Source: Deltaproteobacteria bacterium (GTDB taxonomy: Bacteria; JADJOY01). From it: a stretch of DNA of 64,000 nucleotides. Numbering within the stretch: the first letter of the stretch is position 1; every line of letters starts with the position of its first letter. The position numbers and the translations under genes are program-made. This document shows, one piece after another, positions 45,706-53,812 of this stretch. A model generated the notes under the pieces. The model was not told the DNA's origin and searched no databases. It was given only the letters and a program-made list of their open reading frames with translations. Location: contig JADJOY010000007.1 of NCBI GenBank assembly GCA_016713535.1, positions 132,542 through 196,541 of the forward strand, given 5' to 3'.

Positions 45706-46599
45706 TCAGGCGTACGCCGCCAGCCGCGGCGAGCGGCCGGCCGCCGCGAGCAGCGCGCCGAGGATGTAGCGCTGCCCGGCGAGACCGGAGCGGAACATGG
45801 GGTGGGCGAGCGCCGCCTGGGCGCGGCGCGGGATCGCGTTCACGCGCGCCAGGTAGCGGCGCACCACGGCCGGCTCGGTGACCTTGCGATGCAGCGAGCC
45901 CATCACCGGCTTCATGGCGGCGAACGCCATGAGCGTCACGCTGAAGCCGGCGGCCAGCTGCGCGCGGCCGAGTATCCGCCGCGGCAGCGAGCGGCGACCG
46001 AGGAGGTGGTCGAGCCCGCCGTCGCGCCCGGCCGCCTGGAAGATCTGCCCCTTGCGATCGAGGAGCCAGTAATCCATCGCCAGATGGCGCGCCTCGTCCT
46101 GATCGATGCGCTTGAAGACCTCGTCCTGGAGGGGATCGCGCACGCTCTCCTTGAGCGTGGGGATCAGGATGCCGTCGAGCGCCAGCTCGAACAGCACGAT
46201 CGTGGCCGCGGAGAACTCGTGGACTCCGCGGTCGTTGCGCTCGAGATCGGCGCTCATCGCCTTGAACATCGCCCGCGTCGGGAGCGGAAGGTCGTTCCAC
46301 GTCACGCCGTAGCGGCGCGCGAGGCGGATCTCGGCTTCGGCGTGGCGCAGCTCGTCGACGTCGAAGTGCCCGTAGATCGCACGCGCCCGCTCGTCGTCGG
46401 CGAAGTGCGCCGCGAGGCGGAAGATCCGCGCGGCCTGGCGCTCGAGACCGGCGGTGAAGAGCAGCGCGAGCCCGGCCTCGCGCCGCTCGCCGGTCGAGAG
46501 CGAGCCGGCGCCCGCGAGCGGCGCGCTCCAGTCGAGCTCGTCGACCGACCACTGGCCCTTTTCCGTCTGGGCCAGCATGTGGTCGAGGTCGAGGTTCAC
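45706..46599 (-). CDS. ferritin-like di-iron protein
   Basis: A 297-residue helical protein with a probable di-iron site built from LERQAARIF, DVDELRHAEAEI, LFELALDGIL and RIDQDEARHLAMDYW, that is two ExxH motifs plus two Glu, the pattern of ferritin-like oxygenases. The C-terminal third has a more hydrophobic segment (FSVTLMAFAAMKPVMG). It may be an oxygenase or a desaturase-like enzyme. GTG start with GGAG seven bases upstream. First gene of an operon with the SDR-SCP2 and LLM genes, under the strong reverse promoter at 46650-46678. Confidence 0.75.
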   Translation of the reverse strand: MNLDLDHMLAQTEKGQWSVDELDWSAPLAGAGSLSTGERREAGLALLFTAGLERQAARIFRLAAHFADDERARAIYGHFDVDELRHAEAEIRLARRYGVTWNDLPLPTRAMFKAMSADLERNDRGVHEFSAATIVLFELALDGILIPTLKESVRDPLQDEVFKRIDQDEARHLAMDYWLLDRKGQIFQAAGRDGGLDHLLGRRSLPRRILGRAQLAAGFSVTLMAFAAMKPVMGSLHRKVTEPAVVRRYLARVNAIPRRAQAALAHPMFRSGLAGQRYILGALLAAAGRSPRLAAYA

Positions 46600-46649
46600 G
46601 GGCGGCTCCGCACCGGCCCGAGGTCCGGGCCAGAAATCAACACGTCTGT

Positions 46650-46678
46650 ATACTAAAAACTCGATCCGATTCGGTCAA
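46650..46678 (-). promoter_or_regulatory. sigma70-type promoter for the ferritin-like operon
   Basis: Reverse strand TTGACC (46673-46678), 17-base spacer, TAGTAT (46650-46655). The -10 overlaps the motif CGTCTGTAT (46643-46651) that recurs in the opposite promoter. Confidence 0.75.
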
Positions 46679-46710
46679 TCGCGGGATCTGGCCCAACGCG
46701 ACGCGGTGCG

Positions 46711-46739
46711 TTGCACGCAAGTAGCCGCGTCTGTATGTT
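46711..46739 (+). promoter_or_regulatory. sigma70-type promoter for the TetR gene
   Basis: TTGCAC (46711-46716), 17-base spacer, TATGTT (46734-46739). The -10 overlaps CGTCTGTAT at 46728-46736, the same nonamer as in the divergent promoter, a candidate TetR operator. Transcription would start only a few bases before the ATG at 46750, so the message may be almost leaderless. Confidence 0.72.
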
Positions 46740-46749
46740 TTTTTCGACC

Positions 46750-47475
46750 ATGCCTCGGACGACCTCGAATCCCCGCCCCCGTTCCGCGCGGCGCTCCACG
46801 GTGGTCGGCCTCGCCCTCGCCGGGCTCGGCCGCTCGGCTCGTCGCCGCCCGCGAGGCCGCGGACGGCCAGCGGCCGGCTTCGCCGCCGACGCCGAGATCC
46901 TGCAGGGCGCGGCGGTCGCGTTCGGGCACAAGGGCTACGCCGACACCTCGGTCGAGGACATCCTCGCCGAAGCGCACGTGTCGCGACGTACCTTCTACCG
47001 GCTCTTCCGCAACAAGGACGACGTCTTCGAGCGGCTGTTCGAGGTCGCCTCCGAGCTCTTCCTGGAGTCGATCCGTGCCGCCGCGTCGTCCGCCACCGAC
47101 CCCTTCGAGAAGGCCGAGCGGTGCGTCGAGGCGTACCTTCAGCTCCCCATCGCCGCCGGCCCGATCTACCGGGTGTTCTTCGTCGAGGCGATGCGCCCCG
47201 GCACCCAGCTCGCGATGCGCCGCCAGCGCGTCATCGACGCGCTGATCGGGCTGCTCGACGAGGAAGCGATCCGCGCCCAGCGCGGTCGCATCGACCCGCT
47301 GCTGGTGCGTGGGCTGGTCGCGGCGATGGAGCACATCGCCCTGCACCTGATCGTGGAGGGACGCACGAGCGCCGCCGACCAGAGCCGCGCCAAGCGCTCG
47401 ATGCTACGGATCTTCCTCGCGACGCTCGCCCGGGACGGCGAGACGCCGCCCCCCATCCCCCTGCTCCCCGACTGA
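46750..47475 (+). CDS. TetR-family regulator with basic N-terminal arm
   Basis: A 241-residue TetR regulator. An N-terminal arm of about 38 residues is rich in Arg and contains RRRPRGRGRPA, resembling an AT-hook. The HTH domain is TSVEDILAEAHVSRRTFYRLFRNKDDVFERLFE, followed by a helical ligand-binding domain. The arm adds a possible second DNA contact. It faces the ferritin-like/SDR-SCP2/LLM operon across 150 bases with a shared promoter motif, so it probably represses that operon and itself. A methyltransferase gene follows after 31 bases. Confidence 0.83.
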   Translation: MPRTTSNPRPRSARRSTVVGLALAGLGRSARRRPRGRGRPAAGFAADAEILQGAAVAFGHKGYADTSVEDILAEAHVSRRTFYRLFRNKDDVFERLFEVASELFLESIRAAASSATDPFEKAERCVEAYLQLPIAAGPIYRVFFVEAMRPGTQLAMRRQRVIDALIGLLDEEAIRAQRGRIDPLLVRGLVAAMEHIALHLIVEGRTSAADQSRAKRSMLRIFLATLARDGETPPPIPLLPD

Positions 47476-47506
47476 CGGTCCAGCCCGAGGAGCTCGCGAG
47501 CGCGCC

Positions 47507-48301
47507 ATGACCACCGCCGTCCGCTCCGCCCACGAGGCCCTCGCCTGCCCCACCTGCCACGACCCGCTCGAAGCCGAGGCGGCGGCGCTGCGCTGCGTCT
47601 CGTGTGGCCGCTCGTACGGCGCGCGTGGTGGGATCTGGGACTTCGCGCCGGACCTCGCCTCGCAGCCGGGCCTCGCGCAGCGCTTCATGGAGGCGCCGGC
47701 GATCGTGAGCATCTACGAGCGGTGGTTCCGCCCCACGCTCACGCGGCTGGTCTCGCCGCTTCGCTACGACGAGGAAGAGCGCTACCTCGAGCGCTGGCTC
47801 GGGGCGACCACCGGCGCGATGCTGGATCTCGCGTGCGGCACCGGCCGCTACACCCGCTGGCTCGGTGAGCGCGCCGGGGATCGCGCGGTGCTCGGCCTCG
47901 ACCTGAGCCGCGCGATGCTGCTCGAGGCGCACCGCCGCGCCGCGGCGGTGGGTCGCTTCGACCTCACCTTCGCGCGCGGCAGCGCCCTCGCGCTGCCGAT
48001 CACGAGCGGCGCGCTCGGCGCGGTGTGCTCGTTCGGCGCGCTGCACCTCTTCCCCGATCCCCCGCTCGCGATCGCCGAGATCGGCCGCGCTCTCGCCCCT
48101 GGCGGCCGATTCGTCTGCCTCACCGTGGCGAGGGCGCCGAGCGGCGCGCTGCGTCCCCTCGAGCAGGCGTTCTCGAGGGCCGCGAGCCTGCGCTTCTTCG
48201 AGCGCGACGCGCTCACGCGCTGGCTCGGCGCCGCCGGCCTCGAGGCGCTCGACCTGACTCAGCAGGGCGCGATGCTGCTCTTCGCCGCGCGCAAGCGGTG
48301 A
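47507..48301 (+). CDS. zinc-ribbon class I SAM methyltransferase
   Basis: A 264-residue protein. An N-terminal zinc ribbon CPTCHDPL...CVSCGRSY is typical of RlmA/Trm112-like ribbons. The methyltransferase has motif I MLDLACGTGRYTRWL, VLGLDLSRAM, the post-motif FARGSALALPITSGALGAVCSFGALHLF and LAPGGRFVCLTV. RNA, lipid or quinone precursors are all possible substrates. It is likely co-transcribed with tetR. Confidence 0.82.
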   Translation: MTTAVRSAHEALACPTCHDPLEAEAAALRCVSCGRSYGARGGIWDFAPDLASQPGLAQRFMEAPAIVSIYERWFRPTLTRLVSPLRYDEEERYLERWLGATTGAMLDLACGTGRYTRWLGERAGDRAVLGLDLSRAMLLEAHRRAAAVGRFDLTFARGSALALPITSGALGAVCSFGALHLFPDPPLAIAEIGRALAPGGRFVCLTVARAPSGALRPLEQAFSRAASLRFFERDALTRWLGAAGLEALDLTQQGAMLLFAARKR

Positions 48302-48320
48302 AGCCCACGACCTGGCTGGA

Positions 48321-48344
48321 GGGCCGTCGCTTCGTCGACGGCCC
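48321..48344. terminator. perfect TTCGTCG-family hairpin between convergent genes
   Basis: GGGCCGTCG / CGACGGCCC stem of nine with loop CTTCGT, between the methyltransferase stop (48301) and the DoxX-like stop (48351). Same family 2 hairpin as at 43001 with the stem changed in a compensating way. Likely bidirectional terminator. Confidence 0.75.
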
Positions 48345-48350
48345 CCACCT

Positions 48351-48791
48351 TCAGAGGTGCAGCACCCAGAGCGCGCCGAGGGTGAGGATGAAGTACGGCA
48401 CCAGCGCCGCGGCGCCGGCGTAATCCTTCGCCACGCGCTGGCCGAAGAACAGGCTCACGATCGCGACGTTGGCGAGCAAGGCGCCCACCCACGCCAGCCG
48501 CGTGCCGCCGAACACCGCCCACAGCGCGCCCAGCGCCGAGGCCGCGCCCGCCAGCACCTCGACGACGGTGATGAGCGCGAACATCCGCGGCACCAGCGGC
48601 TTGAGCGGCGATTTCTCGAAGTGGCTCTCCAGGTACTCGAGGTTCCCTTGCGAGTCGACGACCTTGTCGAGGCCCGACTGAAGGAACAGGATGCCGAGGA
48701 AGGCCGCCACCAGGAGCTGGATCAGGTGGAGCGTCCCGTCCCCCGTACACGAGGAACACATGGCGAGCGTCACGGCGATCGTCGAGCCCAT
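48351..48791 (-). CDS. DoxX-like membrane protein
   Basis: A 146-residue protein with four predicted helices, the first starting LIQLLVAAFLGILFLQSGLDK, matching the DoxX/SURF4-like pattern (small quinone-linked or redox-related membrane proteins). The N-terminus has MCSSCTGDG, a CxxC pair that may be redox active or a metal site. GGAGGG six bases before the ATG at 48791. The start region overlaps the 5' end of the divergent hydrolase gene by 32 bases. Confidence 0.72.
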   Translation of the reverse strand: MGSTIAVTLAMCSSCTGDGTLHLIQLLVAAFLGILFLQSGLDKVVDSQGNLEYLESHFEKSPLKPLVPRMFALITVVEVLAGAASALGALWAVFGGTRLAWVGALLANVAIVSLFFGQRVAKDYAGAAALVPYFILTLGALWVLHL

Positions 48792-50307
48792 CGAACCCTC
48801 CCGTCGCCCGCGATCCAGCCGATCCGGGCCGGGCGAGCTTTGCCAACCGCGCCGCACCCGGCAAGCGCCGCGCGCCGCGGCGCTCGCTTCCCTCGCCCTG
48901 GCCCTCGCCGCGCCGACCACCGCGGGCTGTAGCGGCGGCTCGGGCGCCAGCGCCCGAAGCGAGCCGCCGGTGGGCGATCTCTCGTGGCTGGCGCGCGCCG
49001 AGGAGAGCTACCACGAGGCCGGCGCGCGCATCACCGAGCAGAAGGACACCGCCCAGTACTTCCCGGACGTGTTCCGCGAGATCGACCGGCTGAAGGCGTT
49101 CTGGGCCGAGGAGAACGCGACCCAGTTCGTGAACCGCCCGCGCATCACCCTCGAGCAGTGGCTGGTGCTCGTGAACCTCGGCGAGCCGTGGCGGAACGAG
49201 GTGTCCTGGAAGGGAGGCGTCCACCAGCGCGTGTATTTCCTCAACCGCTGGGGCGCCAAGCTCACCGGCGACCTGTGGGGCCCACCCGATCTCTTCGAGC
49301 GCCCCGCGCTCCATCCCGCGGTCGTGATCACCGATGGCTCGATCCAGGCGAGCGCGCGGATGTACTGGTGGGCGGCGCAGACCCTCGCCGAGAACGGCTA
49401 CGTGGTCCTCACCTACGACGTCCAGGGCCAGGGCGAGTCGGAGACCTACGGCCACCGCCCCGATGGCACGGTGTGGTGTGGCGGCGCGGATCAACCAGCC
49501 GACACGCCTCCCTTCCTGAGGGAGCTGAGCGACTGCCCCGGCTTCCCGTTCCAGCAGTCGGCCAACTTCGGCGGCGGCCACATCGACGCCCACAACTGGC
49601 TCCTCTCCACGCCCGAGGCGCCGCACGCCTTCTTCCAGGACGGCACCGGCACCGAGCCCTTCGACCCCTGGCACGCGTTCGTCGATCCCGCGCGCGTCGG
49701 CGCCGCCGGTCACTCCCTCGGCGCGGCCGCCGTGTCGTTCGTGCAGGGACACCCCGAACTGCTGCGCCAGCCGATCCGCGCCACCGTGGCGTGGGACGCC
49801 CTCTCCACCTGCGACGACTTCGGGAGTGCCTACGAGGGCACGTGCGACCCCGCCTACGTGACGCGCCCGACGGCCCCCGCGCTCAACCTCACCAACGACT
49901 TCTTCCTGCCCCGGCGACTCTCCGAGCTGCCCGACCCCGGCGCGGCGCTCGCCGGCTTCGAGCTGTGGCGCTCCGCCGGTTTCGACGCGATGTCGTTCGC
50001 GATCGCGTCCGGCACCCACCTCGAATACACCCTCGGGCCCATCCTCCCGGCGACGCGTCACGGCGCCGAGGTGGCCGCGTACTACACCCTCGCCTTCTTC
50101 GATCGCTACCTGCGTGGCGACCTCGCCGCCACCGACCGGCTGCTCGCCCGCGAGCTCTCGATCGTGCACCGCGACCCGCGGGGGACCCCTCAGGGCGAGC
50201 CCACGACGCTCGCGATCCAGGAGCTCGCGTCCTACCTCTCGTACTCGGCGGTGTCCGTCGACGGGGCCTGCTACCGCGACTGGCGCTACCGCCGCGACCG
50301 CTGCTGA
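48760..50307 (+). CDS. secreted alpha/beta hydrolase lipoprotein
   Basis: A 515-residue predicted lipoprotein. A long Arg-rich n-region precedes ALASLALALAAPTTAGC, with lipobox TAGC. The hydrolase has VLTYDVQGQGES, the nucleophile elbow G317-H-S319-L-G (AAGHSLGAAAVSF) and a large insertion between them with Cys residues (VWCGGADQ, SDCPGFPF, DDFGSAYEGTCD) that suggest disulfides. Probably a surface or periplasmic esterase or peptidase-like enzyme. ATG 48760 follows GAGGAACAC; this makes the n-region unusually long, and no later ATG/GTG/TTG fits before the signal. Confidence 0.72.
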   Translation: MASVTAIVEPIEPSRRPRSSRSGPGELCQPRRTRQAPRAAALASLALALAAPTTAGCSGGSGASARSEPPVGDLSWLARAEESYHEAGARITEQKDTAQYFPDVFREIDRLKAFWAEENATQFVNRPRITLEQWLVLVNLGEPWRNEVSWKGGVHQRVYFLNRWGAKLTGDLWGPPDLFERPALHPAVVITDGSIQASARMYWWAAQTLAENGYVVLTYDVQGQGESETYGHRPDGTVWCGGADQPADTPPFLRELSDCPGFPFQQSANFGGGHIDAHNWLLSTPEAPHAFFQDGTGTEPFDPWHAFVDPARVGAAGHSLGAAAVSFVQGHPELLRQPIRATVAWDALSTCDDFGSAYEGTCDPAYVTRPTAPALNLTNDFFLPRRLSELPDPGAALAGFELWRSAGFDAMSFAIASGTHLEYTLGPILPATRHGAEVAAYYTLAFFDRYLRGDLAATDRLLARELSIVHRDPRGTPQGEPTTLAIQELASYLSYSAVSVDGACYRDWRYRRDRC

Positions 50308-50381
50308 GCCCGAAAACCCCGCGATCCCGGCGAATTCGCACCATTCGACGCAATGTCGTTCCGGCGCGCTGCAAGGTCCCA

Positions 50382-50387
50382 TATACT
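50382..50387 (+). promoter_or_regulatory. possible -10 box before the aldo/keto reductase
   Basis: TATACT lies 115 bases before the ATG at 50502, in a 194-base gap. The -35 position (TTCCGG, 17-base spacer) matches poorly. Confidence 0.35.
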
Positions 50388-50501
50388 GGGGCCCTCGACC
50401 GCGCGCCCCCGGCGCTGCGCCGCTGCGAGTCCCGCGCGGCGCGGGACGGGCGGCGGGGCCCCACTGCAAGCGCGGACCTACCCCGACATGACCTCTTCCT
50501 C

Positions 50502-51632
50502 ATGGTGAGCGGCAAGGCAACCGCCAAGGGCACCGCGCGCTTCGCGACGCGACGCCAGGCCGCGAGCGCCGAGCCCGATGCCAAGCCGCCCGTCGCATCT
50601 CACTTCCGCGTCACGCCCGGCGACGGATTGACGCTCTCGTCGATCGGCCTCGGCACCTACCTCGGCAGCCCCGACGCCACCACCGACCGCGGCTACGCGG
50701 AGTGCCTGCGGCTCGCGCTGGCGTGCGGCTGCAACGTCGTCGACACCGCGATCAACTACCGGTTCCAGCGCAGCGAGCGCGCCGTCGGCGAGGCTCTCGC
50801 CGACCTCATCAAGAAGAAGCTCGTCGCCCGCGACGAGGTCTACGTCTCCACCAAGGGTGGCTACGTTCCGTTCGACGGCCGGCGCCCTGGCGACGGCGAG
50901 GCGTGGATCGAGGAGAGCTACGTGCGGCGCGGCATCGCGCGCCGTGAGGACTTCGTCGGCACCCACTGCATCGCGCCGGCCTACCTGCGTGACCAGATCG
51001 GCTGCAGCCGCCAGAACCTCGGGCTCGACAAGATCGACCTCTACTACGTCCACAACCCCGAAGGTCAGCGCCCGATCGTCGGCCCCAAGGACTTCGCCCG
51101 CAAGATGCACCTCGCCTTCGAGGAGATGGAGGCGGCGGTGGCGCGCGGCGAGATCGGCAGCTACGGCGCGGCCACCTGGAACGGCTTCCGCCAGCCGCCG
51201 ACCGCCCGCGAGCACCTCTCGCTGGCCGAATTGGTCGCGATCGCCAAGACCGTCGGTGGCAGCAAGCACCACTTCCGCGCGGTGCAGGCGCCGCTCAACG
51301 TGAAGATGCCGGAGCTGGTGCGGTCCAAGACCCAGGACGTCGACGGCGAGCGGCTCACGCTGCTCGAGGCCGCCGAGCGCCTCGGCATCGCGGTGTTCGC
51401 GAGCGCCTCGATCCACCAGGGTCGGCTCGCCGCCGGGCTCGATCGCAACGTGAAGCGCTACTGCACCGGCCTCACCAGCGACGCGCAGCGCGCCCTGCAG
51501 CTCGTGCGGTCTTCGGCGGGGCTCACGACCGCGCTGGTCGGCATGAGCAAGCCCGACCACGCCCGTGAGAACCTGCTGCTGGTCTCGATCCCACCGCTCG
51601 ACGCCAAGGCCGCGTTGCCCGCGTTCCGCTGA
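50502..51632 (+). CDS. aldo/keto reductase
   Basis: A 376-residue AKR, predicted NADPH-dependent carbonyl reductase. After a charged N-terminal extension of about 35 residues, the barrel starts LSSIGLGTYLGSP. The tetrad is visible: Asp and Tyr in NVVDTAINYRFQRSERAVGEAL, Lys in VYVSTKGGY and His in LYYVHNPEGQR. A loop of about 55 residues after the Lys strand (DGRRPGDGEAWIEESYV...) is longer than in standard AKRs. Cofactor-end motif ALVGMSKPDHARENL. No strong ribosome site. It follows the secreted hydrolase but with its own possible promoter. Confidence 0.85.
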   Translation: MVSGKATAKGTARFATRRQAASAEPDAKPPVASHFRVTPGDGLTLSSIGLGTYLGSPDATTDRGYAECLRLALACGCNVVDTAINYRFQRSERAVGEALADLIKKKLVARDEVYVSTKGGYVPFDGRRPGDGEAWIEESYVRRGIARREDFVGTHCIAPAYLRDQIGCSRQNLGLDKIDLYYVHNPEGQRPIVGPKDFARKMHLAFEEMEAAVARGEIGSYGAATWNGFRQPPTAREHLSLAELVAIAKTVGGSKHHFRAVQAPLNVKMPELVRSKTQDVDGERLTLLEAAERLGIAVFASASIHQGRLAAGLDRNVKRYCTGLTSDAQRALQLVRSSAGLTTALVGMSKPDHARENLLLVSIPPLDAKAALPAFR

Positions 51633-51639
51633 GTTATCG

Positions 51640-52190
51640 CGGGGGGCTCTTCAAGGTCTCCCGGGGGGCTTTTCGAGCCCCCCGCCCGTGTTTCTGCGGG
51701 GTCTTTGCAAGACCCCGCCCCGTCCGGAGTGAATCCGGACGGGGCCCCACCCCAAACCCGGCGCGGCAACGCGCCGCGCGCCGCTGGCGCGGGCCGAATC
51801 ACTCCCTTCGTGGGCCGCTCCGGCAATCCCGGCGGGGCGCACCCCCGAGGCACTCGCTTACGCTCGTGGCGTCGCGCTGCGACGCGCAGCTTGGCGAACC
51901 CGGTCGTTCCGCGATCCGGGATGCCGCTCGAGCCCGCGTCCCGATCCGAGTGAGTGCGGGCTCCGGACGGAGGGGCACGCGTCGCGTGCCCGGCGATACG
52001 CGAGGGCGCTGCACCGCGACACCGTTCGATCCCAGTAGACCACCCCCGAGGCACTCGGCTCACGCTCGTGGCGTCGCGCTGCGTGCCGAGTCCGATCGCC
52101 GCCCGCGGGTGGAGGCGCCCGCTTCGTCGGGCGCCAGCGATCGAGCGGCTTCCCGCCGACGAAGCGGCGGGCTCCACGGACTCCCGTCGC
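51640..52190 (+). repeat. mosaic of family 1 and family 2 repeats
   Basis: Fills most of the 626-base gap between convergent genes. Includes a full family 1 unit (51660 to about 51815: GGGGGGCTTTTCGAGCCCCCC, CGGGGTCTTTGCAAGACCCCG, CCCGTCCGGA/TCCGGACGGG), a second core at 51842-51887 with CACTCGCTTACGCTCGTGGC and GCGTCGCGCTGCGACGC, a third at about 52043-52085, and a TTCGTCG unit at about 52115-52180 (GGCGCCCGCTTCGTCGGGCGCC). No gene is supported here. Confidence 0.8.
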
Positions 52191-52258
52191 TCGTGCCCTG
52201 CCGCTGGCACGCGCCGCGCGAGTCGGGACCGGGCGTCAGCCCGCCCGCGACCATCGAG

Positions 52259-53812
52259 TCACCGATACGCGGCGGCGAGCGCGGGCGCGATGAGGCCGAA
52301 GAAGTTCACCCTCGGCCGGAACCGGAACACCAGCCCGCCGAGCGACGCGAACACTCGCCCGAGCATCACGAAGTGTTGCGGCACGTGCGCCACCGGGTTG
52401 TCCTGGACGAGTGACATGAGGCGCTTCATCTCCGCCTCGGGGTCGAGGTTCGCGAGGTCGAGCCCGCCCTGGGCGCGGAACACGTCGAGGAACACGTCCG
52501 CCATCTTCGCGAGCGCCTGTGGGTCCTCGCCGCGCGCGCGAAAGCCCAGGCGTTCGAGGAGCTCGGCCACCTGCGCCCCGCTGCCGCCGAGCACCGCGGT
52601 CGCGAGCTCCGCGTAAGCACGGCGTAGCTCGGGCGGATAGGTCACCACCGAGCCGAAGTCGAAGATCGCGAGCCGCGCCTCCTCGAGCACCAGGAAGTTC
52701 CCGGGGTGCGGGTCGGCGTGGAACGCGCCGTGCTCGAGCACTTGCGTGCAGAAGCTGCCGATCAAGGCGGCGAAGAGCCGATCGCGATCCCGCTCACCCT
52801 CCGCGCCGCGCCGCTCGCACTCCTCCAGGAACGGCACCAGCCGCTCGCCGTCGAAGCGCTCGAGGGTCAGCACGCGGCGCGCGGTGAGCTCGAAATGGAC
52901 CAGCGGCACTCGCACCGAGGGGTGGCCCTCGAAGCGCGCCGCGAACGCGCTGGCGCGCTGCGCTTCTCCCGCGAAGTCGAGCTCCTCGCGGATCGCGCGA
53001 TCCACCTCGAGCGAGATCGACACCAGGTCGAGCTGCGGGAAGAGCTCGGAGAGCAGCGGCGCGAGCAGCTTGAACGCGGTGAGGTCCACGTCCACGTCGC
53101 GCTCGACGTTCGGTACCTGCACCTTGACCACCACGCGGGTGCCGTCGGCGAGCTCGGCGCCGTGGACCTGGGCGAGCGACGCGGCGGCGATCGGCTCGCG
53201 CTCGAAGGCGCGGAAGAGCGCGTCCGGCGACCCGCCGAGCTCGCGCTCGATGGTCGCGGCGATCACCTCGTACGGGACCGCCGGAACGCGGTCCTGCAGC
53301 TCCGAGAGCCGCTCGACCCACGGAGCCGGCAACAGATCGACGCGCGTCGACGCGAACTGACCGAGCTTGAGGAGGCCGCCGCGCAGCTCGGTGCAGAGCG
53401 CGTGGAAGCGCCGCGCCTGCTCGCGGTGGAGGCGCTCGGTCGCGGCCGCACGGGCGGCGGGCGACAGGAACTCGGCGCGCAGCGCGTGAACGCGGTAGGC
53501 GGCGGCGATCCGCAGCACGTCGCTCACGATTCGCGCGAAGCGCGGGCTCGCGTTCCACCACAGCTTGATGTCGTCGGAGCGGCGCGCGAGCAGCAGATAG
53601 AGCGCCTGCGCGTCGGCGGCCACCGCGGAGGCATCGCCGAGGACGTCGCCGACCAGGCGATCGACGTTCTGCAGCACGTTCACCGCGAGCGCGCTCGAGG
53701 CCGCCACGGCGCGCGCGCCCACGGCCAGACCGCGCAGCGTCTGGTCGAGCCACAGCGGGATCGCGGTCGGCGCGGCCGAGCCGCGGTCATTCGTCGTCGT
53801 GTGCGTGGTCAT
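52259..53812 (-). CDS. ABC1/AarF (UbiB-type) atypical kinase
   Basis: A 517-residue protein of the ABC1/UbiB atypical kinase family, linked to quinone and lipid homeostasis. The KxGQ motif reads LLKLGQFASTRVDLLP. The Ala-rich loop is AAASLAQVHGAEL, and VVVKVQVPN holds the ATP-site Lys. Catalytic and metal motifs are HADPHPGNFLV and AIFDFGSV. The C-terminal part has FFGLIAPALAAAYR, with no clear paired transmembrane helices. Its 5' end overlaps the end of the upstream gene by 26 bases in another frame. Confidence 0.88.
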   Translation of the reverse strand: MTTHTTTNDRGSAAPTAIPLWLDQTLRGLAVGARAVAASSALAVNVLQNVDRLVGDVLGDASAVAADAQALYLLLARRSDDIKLWWNASPRFARIVSDVLRIAAAYRVHALRAEFLSPAARAAATERLHREQARRFHALCTELRGGLLKLGQFASTRVDLLPAPWVERLSELQDRVPAVPYEVIAATIERELGGSPDALFRAFEREPIAAASLAQVHGAELADGTRVVVKVQVPNVERDVDVDLTAFKLLAPLLSELFPQLDLVSISLEVDRAIREELDFAGEAQRASAFAARFEGHPSVRVPLVHFELTARRVLTLERFDGERLVPFLEECERRGAEGERDRDRLFAALIGSFCTQVLEHGAFHADPHPGNFLVLEEARLAIFDFGSVVTYPPELRRAYAELATAVLGGSGAQVAELLERLGFRARGEDPQALAKMADVFLDVFRAQGGLDLANLDPEAEMKRLMSLVQDNPVAHVPQHFVMLGRVFASLGGLVFRFRPRVNFFGLIAPALAAAYR

